NCBI GenBank assembly: GCA_015486145.1
Contig: WFSH01000081.1
Coordinates: 1 to 11,772 of the forward strand
Direction: 5' to 3'
Source of the DNA: Mesoaciditogaceae bacterium
GTDB taxonomy: Bacteria; Thermotogota; Thermotogae; Mesoaciditogales; Mesoaciditogaceae
DNA: 11,772 nucleotides
A program made the translations under genes and the position numbers. Shown one piece after another: positions 1-5,914 of this stretch. A model generated the notes under the pieces. The model worked only from the letters and a program-made list of their open reading frames with translations, was not told the DNA's origin and did not search any database. Each line of letters opens with the position of its first letter. Within the stretch, counting starts at the first letter, position 1.

Positions 1-165
1 CTATACAAGATGTGAAAGAACAGAGAGCAAGATTGCACAGTGTGCAATGTATTCTTGCTTTCACGACCAAAGCGATAGCTGCGAAGAAGGCACAGGACGT
101 GCCGAGAAAGCGAATCTAACAGGATGTTAGTATGCAGCGTGCTCTGTTATGAGCATCTTGTATGG
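1..165 (+). ncRNA. Candidate structured RNA, multibranched fold, unknown family
   Basis: No coding region is apparent here, but the sequence folds into a consistent multibranched structure. An outer 12-bp stem pairs 1-12 with 154-165 (one G-U). A second stem pairs 20-25 (ACAGAG) with 142-147 (CTCTGT). A long hairpin pairs 26-32 with 53-59 and 33-38 with 42-47. A third stem pairs 78-82 (GCTGC) with 134-138 (GCAGC) and encloses two twin hairpins at 89-103 and 116-130, each a 5-bp stem with a five-base AGGAC or AGGAT loop. I see no SRP, tmRNA or RNase P signature. The strand is assumed: the fold would also form from the minus strand, though the GGA loops only read that way on plus. The outer stem begins at the window edge, so the element may extend further left. 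It could be a small RNA gene or a leader of the downstream operon. Confidence 0.5.
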
Positions 166-183
166 AACAAACGTCTGAATCAG

Positions 184-245
184 TTTTGACAAGGCTTCAA
201 AAAGATTACACTCACCGCTTGTAAAGCGGTACTAAAATGTCAAAG
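184..245 (+). other. Small two-stem fold between RNA candidate and RND operon
   Basis: TTTGACA at 185-191 can pair with TGTCAAA at 238-244, extended by a G-U pair 184/245. Inside lies a hairpin pairing 214-218 (ACCGC) with 226-230 (GCGGT) over a seven-base loop TTGTAAA. The inner arm resembles a tRNA anticodon arm, but no D arm, T arm or acceptor stem is visible. It may be part of the same transcript as the RNA at 1-165 or an independent leader element. Confidence 0.25.
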
Positions 246-270
246 CATGTCGTTATTCAAAATACTACCC

Positions 271-308
271 ACACGATCGTGAAGAGATCCTAAATTAATC
301 GTGTTTTT
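271..308 (+). terminator. Weak terminator-like hairpin with T-run
   Basis: ACACGAT at 271-277 pairs with ATCGTGT at 298-304, followed by a T-run ending at 308. The loop is about 20 nt and the stem only 7 bp, so it is a poor intrinsic terminator. The 5' arm also lies in a 10-bp palindrome CACGATCGTG (272-281), so the stretch could equally be a protein-binding site. If it is a terminator, it would end the RNA candidate that starts near position 1. Confidence 0.25.
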
Positions 309-385
309 CTGTCAAGCACATTCAAAAGCATTGTTCTTTAAGAAAAAAAACAAGTGTTCTTAACTTTCACGACAAAAAAATAAGT

Positions 386-391
386 TATATT
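386..391 (+). promoter_or_regulatory. Possible -10 element of the RND operon
   Basis: TATATT matches a sigma-70 -10 hexamer and abuts the first tandem palindrome. No convincing -35 lies 16-18 bp upstream (TTAACT at 360-365 is too far at 20 bp), so the promoter call rests mainly on the -10 and its position in front of the operon. Confidence 0.25.
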
Positions 392-422
392 ATGCAGTGC
401 ATAAATATTATGCGGCGCATAA
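390..422. promoter_or_regulatory. Tandem 15-bp palindromes, probable repressor operators
   Basis: Two perfect palindromes of the form TTATGCR-G-YGCATAA lie at 390-404 and 408-422. Each has 7-nt arms around a central G, and the centres (397 and 415) are 18 bp apart. They differ only by a compensated base pair: A-T in the first arm pair becomes G-C in the second. They overlap the putative -10 and end 20 nt before the RND start codon, so a bound dimer would block transcription or early elongation. The spacing and form are typical of TetR-, MarR- or GntR-type operators, but no regulator gene is in the window. Confidence 0.6.
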
Positions 423-441
423 ACAAAATGGGAGAGTGATC

Positions 442-3228
442 ATGGGAAAAATCGGTTCATGGATTTCAAAACACAGATGGCTTATCATAGTACTATTCAC
501 GATCGTTACAGTTTTCATGGCTTACGAAGCTTCGCAAGTACGGATAATTGACGATATAACAAAATATGTTCCTGAAAACGATGCGGTGGTATCATTTTTC
601 AACAAAGTCGCTAACGAATTTGACATGAACGATCTTATTCTAATTGGAATGGATTACAAAGACCTTTTCTCGAAAAGTTCTTTGAACAACATCAACGTTA
701 TAACAAACGGGATTAAAGAAATACGAGGTGTGAAATCCGTTATTTCACTTACAAATGCCCCGTGGATCGAAGCCAAAAGTGGAAGTGTTGAAATTTCAAA
801 AATACAAAATTTTGTTCTCAACGGAGGTAATACTGAAAGATTAAAAAAGGAAATTATGAATTCACCACTTTTCAAGGGTCAATTTGTTTCACCAAATGGC
901 AAATCCACTTTGATAATGGTAAGTTTAAACGCATCCATGAGTGTTCAACAAAGCATAAAAGTGACTAAGAATGTGGAAAATTACGTAAAAACCCACTCTT
1001 TAGCCCAAAAGATATACTATTCTGGTATTCCTCCTTCAAATTTAACCGCTCAGAAATTGGCCAAGAAAAATTTAGAGACTCTTATTCCACTTTCTCTTCT
1101 TGCCGTAGCTTTAATCTTGTTCGTGCTTTTTAGAAATACCTTGGGATTTTTACTTCCCATAATTTCTGTAATTGTTTCATCCACTTGGTCTGTTGGATTC
1201 ATACATCTCATAGGATGCACCATGACTTTGGCCAATGTAGCTATACCGGTAATAGTCATAGCTCTTGGAAATGCTTACGGCATATACATAGTGAACAAAT
1301 ATCTGGAAGAAAAAGATAAAGACCATACTGTAAGAGTTTTTAACACGCTTCGTGATATAGGTATAGCCGTAGTTTTGAGTGCCTCAACCGCTATCGCTTC
1401 ATTTCTTTCGCTTTTAACCGTAAACATAAACCCCATAAGAGATTTTGGAATATTCACGGCTGTAGGAATAGCCTTTGCACTCCTGACCAACATTTTTCTC
1501 ACGCCGGCTTTGGCATCTTTTTCTGAAAAGCATCTCTCTTCTAAAGCGGAAAAATCAAATCGCTTTGGAAAAAATTTAGGAGAAATTATCCTAAAACACA
1601 AATGGGCCTTCATTTCATTGACACTTATTTCAATTGGACTTTTCAGCATTTTTATACTGAGAATTCAATCAGACATGCGATTATCAGTGCTTTTGGGAAA
1701 GCAAAATGAAGTTGTAAAGTCCATGGATTATTTCAATCGGCGTTTCAACGGAAGCGATTTTGTGATTGTTAATTTCAACGGGAATGCCACTGACCCTTAT
1801 CTTTTAAGAAGCGAAAGACTAATTTCTATCTACGCTTTGAATCATTTTAAGGGCGTTGTAGGTGAATCTTATTCGTTGGCAAAAATAATCCGGGAAATGA
1901 ACAAAAAATTCAACGGTCAAAATTACATACCTTCTAATCGCAATAAAGTACAAAATCTTTGGTTCCTAATGCAAGGAAATAATCTTTCTCAACTGGTCAA
2001 TTCACAACGTAGTGAAACTGTCGAGCAACTAAGAGTTAATCCAAGTTCGTTGAAAGAAATTGAAAAACTGAAAAAATCTTTGTCTAAATTCATAAGTAAA
2101 TATGTTTTCAAAAGATATTCCTACGTGAACATTTCAAAATGTACTCATAAAGAGAAGGAATTGGCTCAAGAATCACTTACAACTTATTTAACAGCTTATC
2201 TTCAAGCTAAGTCTTTAATGGCATCTCCAACATTCATAAAAAGCGTGGTAAACGAGGCAATAAATAGCACAGCAGATGAGTTTTTGAAGCGTCATGCGAA
2301 AGATGCTTCGAACAGAATCATAAATTACTTGAAATCTTTTGGAATGTTAGAAGGAATCTCGGCAAACACAATTTCAAATCTAAAAAGTGGAATAACAGAA
2401 TCGTTTGAAAATGGATACTCCCAAAATTCTCTAAAAAATGCACTTGAAAAGAGTGTGGGATTAAACACAGAAGAAATTTTTGCACCTATAATTGAAAATC
2501 AAATTCCGAACGTTGCCAACGGCTACAAAGTTAATTACATCAAGAATTTACTTTTGCATAATATTAAAGGTTTGACAAACGAAGATGCAAATTCGCTGGC
2601 ACTTGTGCTGTCAGAAAAGACCGTCGTAATACCTCAAAAAAACGGGAAATATTCCTTCAAAGTTGGAATAACCGGTATACCAATAGTCTACAATCACGTA
2701 TCAAATATGTTGATCAACGCTCAATACGAATCAATGATGATATCCGCCATAATCGTTTTTATCCTTTTGATGATACAAACCTCGTCCGTTCTCATGGGTT
2801 TCATTGGCTTGATTCCAGTTACGCTTACAGTCCTGTTCAATTTTAGTATTATGGGGGCCTTTGATATTCCATTGAATGCCATAACCATCACAATAGCTTC
2901 CATGACAGTTGGGGTTGGAGTTGATTATGTTGTACAGATATTCAGTAGACTAAGAGTGGAATTCAAGAAAAGTGGAGATGTTCATGATGCTATCGTTAAA
3001 TCTTTGGCCACTTCTGGGCGCGGGGTTTTGTTCAATTCCATAGCATCATCAGGTGGTTTCGCCATGCTTTTCAGTTCCAATATACATGGATTAAGACAAT
3101 TTGGAATACTCGCCATATCAACGATGATCGTGGCGCTGATATTGGCGGTCTTAACACTTCCGGGAGTGCTTTCACTGATGCCTTACAGTTTTTATGAAAA
3201 GGCATTTAAATTGAAAAAGGAGAGGTGA
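442..3228 (+). CDS. RND/MMPL-family transporter (two-domain, 928 aa)
   Basis: This is an inner-membrane RND-superfamily protein of the MMPL/HpnN-like 'predicted exporter' type, likely moving a hydrophobic or lipid-like substrate by proton motive force. It has two homologous halves: TM1 at about residues 13-28, a periplasmic domain to about 210, a TM bundle at about 214-357, TM7 at about 387-408, a large second periplasmic domain to about 760, then a second TM bundle from 765. The second half carries GVGVDY (Asp828); the equivalent site in the first half reads GNAYGIY (276-282) and lacks the Asp. I chose ATG 442 because GGGAG (430-434) lies 7 nt upstream. A GTG at 397 would add 15 residues but has no ribosome binding site and sits at the centre of an operator palindrome. 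The next gene begins 4 nt after its stop. The substrate cannot be read from the sequence. Confidence 0.88.
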   Translation: MGKIGSWISKHRWLIIVLFTIVTVFMAYEASQVRIIDDITKYVPENDAVVSFFNKVANEFDMNDLILIGMDYKDLFSKSSLNNINVITNGIKEIRGVKSVISLTNAPWIEAKSGSVEISKIQNFVLNGGNTERLKKEIMNSPLFKGQFVSPNGKSTLIMVSLNASMSVQQSIKVTKNVENYVKTHSLAQKIYYSGIPPSNLTAQKLAKKNLETLIPLSLLAVALILFVLFRNTLGFLLPIISVIVSSTWSVGFIHLIGCTMTLANVAIPVIVIALGNAYGIYIVNKYLEEKDKDHTVRVFNTLRDIGIAVVLSASTAIASFLSLLTVNINPIRDFGIFTAVGIAFALLTNIFLTPALASFSEKHLSSKAEKSNRFGKNLGEIILKHKWAFISLTLISIGLFSIFILRIQSDMRLSVLLGKQNEVVKSMDYFNRRFNGSDFVIVNFNGNATDPYLLRSERLISIYALNHFKGVVGESYSLAKIIREMNKKFNGQNYIPSNRNKVQNLWFLMQGNNLSQLVNSQRSETVEQLRVNPSSLKEIEKLKKSLSKFISKYVFKRYSYVNISKCTHKEKELAQESLTTYLTAYLQAKSLMASPTFIKSVVNEAINSTADEFLKRHAKDASNRIINYLKSFGMLEGISANTISNLKSGITESFENGYSQNSLKNALEKSVGLNTEEIFAPIIENQIPNVANGYKVNYIKNLLLHNIKGLTNEDANSLALVLSEKTVVIPQKNGKYSFKVGITGIPIVYNHVSNMLINAQYESMMISAIIVFILLMIQTSSVLMGFIGLIPVTLTVLFNFSIMGAFDIPLNAITITIASMTVGVGVDYVVQIFSRLRVEFKKSGDVHDAIVKSLATSGRGVLFNSIASSGGFAMLFSSNIHGLRQFGILAISTMIVALILAVLTLPGVLSLMPYSFYEKAFKLKKER

Positions 3229-3232
3229 TTTT

Positions 3233-3988
3233 ATGAAAAAAGTTTTTTCGCTCTTAGGCATTTTGATGTTTTTAGCAAGCGTGTCTCTCGCTATGACGGG
3301 GAGTCAGATCATGAATGAAGTTATAAAAGCTGACTCCAACTTCAAAACACAGAAAATCGAAATGCACATGTGCATTCAGTCGAAAGGCATGGCTTCCAAA
3401 AACTACGATCTCGTCATATACGTGTACAACAAAGGTTCAAGTAAGAAATACGCTTTCATTCGGTTCATATCTCCAGAAAGTATCAAAGGATTGTCTTTTT
3501 TGAGTCTTGGAAAAAACGAAGAATATCTTTACATGCCAGCTTACCATAGAGTTCAAAGAATAGCGGGATCGTTTAAGAATTCAAAATTTGCCGGTTCGGA
3601 TTTTACTTACAACGATCTTTCATTGTTGTATTCCAAAAAAGAAGCGGGCAAATACAAAATACTGATAAACAACGCTTCGGAATACATACTCGAAATAGTT
3701 CCCACTGCCAAAAATGTTCAATACTCAAAGTTGGTAATGACAATTGAGAAAAAACATTTGTTACCGACAAAAGTGGAATTTTACAAAAATGGACTTTTAT
3801 ACAAGACGATGAAAGACTCCATGTTGACTAAAATCCAAGGAAGATGGCTTTTCAAAAAAATAACTTTAACCATGGCAAATGGCTCTTCAGAAACAACTCT
3901 CACACTGATTAAAACTGAGTTCAATTTAAATATCCCTCTAAATTTTTTCTCAGTTAGAACACTTTTTATGCCTGTGTTGGCGTATTGA
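3233..3988 (+). CDS. LolA-like outer membrane lipoprotein-sorting protein
   Basis: A secreted 251-residue protein. Residues 1-20 form a signal peptide (hydrophobic run, then ...SVSLA) with no lipobox Cys, so it is probably soluble in the periplasm. The mature part matches the LolA-like 'outer membrane lipoprotein-sorting protein' family: RFISPESIKG (77-86), EYLYMPAYHRVQRIAGS (97-113) and FAGSDFTYNDL (119-129) are its hallmark stretches. The LolA fold is a half-barrel that holds an acyl chain or hydrophobic ligand. The start is supported by GGAGAGGTG spanning the end of the preceding gene. The gene lies 4 nt after the RND transporter and 13 nt before the barrel candidate. From that context I infer that it is a periplasmic carrier or co-factor between inner membrane pump and outer membrane. 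Calling it a true lipoprotein chaperone would go beyond the evidence. Confidence 0.85.
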   Translation: MKKVFSLLGILMFLASVSLAMTGSQIMNEVIKADSNFKTQKIEMHMCIQSKGMASKNYDLVIYVYNKGSSKKYAFIRFISPESIKGLSFLSLGKNEEYLYMPAYHRVQRIAGSFKNSKFAGSDFTYNDLSLLYSKKEAGKYKILINNASEYILEIVPTAKNVQYSKLVMTIEKKHLLPTKVEFYKNGLLYKTMKDSMLTKIQGRWLFKKITLTMANGSSETTLTLIKTEFNLNIPLNFFSVRTLFMPVLAY

Positions 3989-4001
3989 GAGGTGAGTTTA
4001 A

Positions 4002-5138
4002 GTGAAAAAATCAATTTCAGTGTTACTCCTAATAATGGTTTCTGTTGGTGCGGTCGTGTTCGCCGCACCACAGATATCCGGTAATGCTGGATACATTTTT
4101 AGGTATTCCAATGACAGAATCATTCAAGCTATAAGAGACGTAAATACATCCACATTGGATTTTGGAACCGGCCTCAGCGCTAAGATAAAATTCACACTTT
4201 TAGAGTCAAAAGCACTTTCTCAATTTTTCTCAATGAATTGCAAATCCAAGGCCTTCTTACAATCTGATATGTCAAGTTTGAATTTTAACGAATTGTATAT
4301 TTTATACAATTCCGAAAACATCTGTGTCAAGGCTGGAAAATTTTATGTATCCTGGGGAACAAGTCCAATTGACAACCCGATCAATCTCGTGGAATCTTAC
4401 AACTTTTCAAACATCTTTAGTTCTCCACAAAGAAACCCGATTTTGGGAATACAAAGTACGTGGTGGTACGATAACGGTTCCTCACTTGAATTGGATGCTA
4501 TTCCAACTTTTTCCCCGGATATTTATCCTTCTTTGCCTGCTACAGTTGAAAGCATTACATCCAACTTCAAAAATGTACAAATTGGCTTAAGATTTTCGAT
4601 GATGGTTGGAAACTACAACGTTTATTTGGATGCCTATCACGGGTTTGATCATGCACTTGATGCAAACAACGGTGATTTTTACCATTATCCTGTAAACGCC
4701 ATTGGTGGAGAATTTTCCGGGCCGTTTCTTTTCAACTCTAACTACAATGCATATGGTGAAGGAATGATCGCACTTATCAACGGTGAAAATAGTTTCGTAG
4801 GTGTAATTGGGGTAAACGGGTTTTTGTTAGGTGGAATGATGGGTTTAGAAGTGATAAGAGGATTGCCAGGTCAAAGCTTACTCTCTCCTGAGAATGCTGT
4901 GGTCTTGTACGAAAGTAAAAACATCAATTCCACTCTTGCCTTTGAGTCAAATTTTTCTTTAGGATTTACCGATAACAAGAAATATGGGAGCTTTGTGAGT
5001 GGCGAATTAAAATACCAACCTGTGCAAAATGTTTCATTGAGTTTTGGATGCAATTACGCTACCGGAGAAAAAGGAGAATATTTTGAAATGCAAAGTAAAA
5101 ATAACGGTTTTTACCTGAAAGGCACCGTTTACTTCTGA
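4002..5138 (+). CDS. Secreted beta-barrel outer membrane protein candidate
   Basis: A 378-residue protein with a signal peptide (residues 1 to about 21; MKKS, hydrophobic core, VVFAA). The mature part has alternating amphipathic strands, many Asn/Ser/Gly/Tyr turns and few charged clusters, and it ends in GTVYF, the terminal aromatic expected of outer membrane barrels. AGKFYVSWGTSPIDNPINL (111-129) resembles the conserved 'G-x-W-G-t-x-x-x-N-P' segment of DUF1302/porin-like barrels that accompany RND-LolA pairs. The start is GTG 4002, with GAGAGGTGAG about 7 nt upstream; an ATG start is not available near it. It closes the three-gene operon and would be its outer-membrane part. Family assignment is tentative: it is recognised by architecture and one motif, not by overall similarity. 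Confidence 0.65.
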   Translation: MKKSISVLLLIMVSVGAVVFAAPQISGNAGYIFRYSNDRIIQAIRDVNTSTLDFGTGLSAKIKFTLLESKALSQFFSMNCKSKAFLQSDMSSLNFNELYILYNSENICVKAGKFYVSWGTSPIDNPINLVESYNFSNIFSSPQRNPILGIQSTWWYDNGSSLELDAIPTFSPDIYPSLPATVESITSNFKNVQIGLRFSMMVGNYNVYLDAYHGFDHALDANNGDFYHYPVNAIGGEFSGPFLFNSNYNAYGEGMIALINGENSFVGVIGVNGFLLGGMMGLEVIRGLPGQSLLSPENAVVLYESKNINSTLAFESNFSLGFTDNKKYGSFVSGELKYQPVQNVSLSFGCNYATGEKGEYFEMQSKNNGFYLKGTVYF

Positions 5139-5141
5139 ATA

Positions 5142-5150
5142 TGTTATCAT
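5142..5150 (+). promoter_or_regulatory. Extended -10 promoter directly before the PhaR-like gene
   Basis: TGTTATCAT fits the extended -10 pattern TGnTATnAT. Transcription would begin about 7 nt beyond it, around 5157-5161, that is at or within 4 nt of the ATG at 5161. No good -35 is visible, which extended -10 promoters can tolerate. The element lies in the 22-nt gap after the barrel gene. Confidence 0.4.
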
Positions 5151-5160
5151 ACTTATCGAC

Positions 5161-5721
5161 ATGGAAAATGTATTGATAAAAAAGTACTCAAACAGAAAGC
5201 TGTATGACACTTTATCCAAAAAATTTATAACTTTGAAAGACATTGCCAAGATGCTGAACGAGGGAAAGAATATTAAAGTCGTTGAAAAGAGCACCGGTGA
5301 AGATATAACAACCCACGTAATTGGTGCTTTGCTTCAAAAACACTATGATCATGGGAAAATGCTTTTGAATATTCCTGATGAATCGCCGTTAGAACTAATA
5401 AAGAGCAAAGTAAGGATGTTAAAAGTCAAGCGGTCCTTGAGAGTGATGTATCAACTTGTTCAACTAAATTCAACAAATAAAAAAGCACTGGATAAAATCG
5501 TCGACGAACTGTTGGAAAGTGGAATCATAAACGAAGAAATGGCTATAGAAGCGGGACAAACACTTTGGAATTTGTTGAGGGAGCGGGATAAAGAAATAGA
5601 ACATAAAATGATGGAAAAGTTGAAAGCCAATCAAGACAAATGTGAAAAGTTACGCGAAGAAAACATTCGTTTGAAGAAAGAGATAGAAAAACTAAAAAAA
5701 TCCCAAAGTAAAAAAGTATGA
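5161..5721 (+). CDS. PhaR-type DNA-binding domain protein with coiled-coil tail
   Basis: A 186-residue cytoplasmic protein. Residues 4-62 match the polyhydroxyalkanoate synthesis regulator DNA-binding domain: IKKYSNRKLYDT (6-17), FITLKDIAKML (22-32) and TGEDIT (45-50) are family hallmarks. The middle (80-140) is helical, and the end (about 143-183) is a Lys/Glu-rich coiled coil with Leu heptads. In PHA-producing bacteria, such proteins repress phasin and related genes. No PHA gene is seen here, so the target is unknown and the phaR symbol is withheld. The start ATG 5161 begins right at the conserved domain, but the preceding 22 nt contain no purine-rich Shine-Dalgarno. With the extended -10 upstream, this suggests leaderless translation. 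It may regulate the envelope operon before it or the hemerythrin operon after it. Confidence 0.82.
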   Translation: MENVLIKKYSNRKLYDTLSKKFITLKDIAKMLNEGKNIKVVEKSTGEDITTHVIGALLQKHYDHGKMLLNIPDESPLELIKSKVRMLKVKRSLRVMYQLVQLNSTNKKALDKIVDELLESGIINEEMAIEAGQTLWNLLRERDKEIEHKMMEKLKANQDKCEKLREENIRLKKEIEKLKKSQSKKV

Positions 5722-5831
5722 CTTCCCGCTCTCTTACATCTGCCAATATGAAGAACTCCGAAAATTAAAACTTGACGTTTTCTCCCACAATGTGAGGCAA
5801 ATTAGCGAGCGCATCTATTGCTTTACGTATG

Positions 5832-5860
5832 TTGACACGACAACAATCATGTGATATACT
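5832..5860 (+). promoter_or_regulatory. Strong sigma-70 promoter for the DUF438/hemerythrin operon
   Basis: A perfect -35 TTGACA (5832-5837) and a -10 TATACT (5855-5860) are separated by exactly 17 bp. The -10 is extended by TG one base upstream (TGATATACT). Transcription is expected to start near 5867. This is the best promoter match in the window. The stretch 5722-5831 before it holds only a small weak hairpin (AAAAC/GTTTT at about 5766-5780) and no gene. Confidence 0.85.
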
Positions 5861-5885
5861 AAAGCAGACAATTTTTGTCTGCTTT
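5861..5885. promoter_or_regulatory. 25-bp palindrome over the transcription start, probable operator
   Basis: AAAGCAGACA (5861-5870) and TGTCTGCTTT (5876-5885) are perfect 10-bp inverted arms around ATTTT. The palindrome starts directly after the -10 hexamer and covers the expected start site near 5867. That position fits a repressor operator better than an RNA hairpin, since the left arm would be only partly transcribed. It resembles no Rex, Fur/PerR or NsrR site that I know. A second reading is a terminator for the PhaR-like gene, but the T-run is interrupted (TTTACAACTTTTTT). Confidence 0.6.
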
Positions 5886-5914
5886 ACAACTTTTTTCTTG
5901 GAAAGGAGAATGAA

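Noticed and set aside
211..233. Anticodon-arm-like hairpin ACCGC-TTGTAAA-GCGGT, suggesting a tRNA
   Set aside because: The loop reads like a Tyr or Thr anticodon loop, but no acceptor stem, D arm or T arm (GTTCGA-type) can be placed around it.
4324..4590. 88-codon frame inside the beta-barrel gene
   Set aside because: It lies wholly within a well-supported secreted protein gene in another frame and shows no ribosome binding site.
5102..5130. Terminator at the end of the barrel gene (AACGGT/ACCGTT)
   Set aside because: The stem is 6 bp, lies inside the coding region, has a 17-nt loop and only a three-base T-run.
5766..5780. Hairpin AAAAC/GTTTT as terminator of the PhaR-like gene
   Set aside because: Only five A-T rich pairs and no following T-run; too weak to call.
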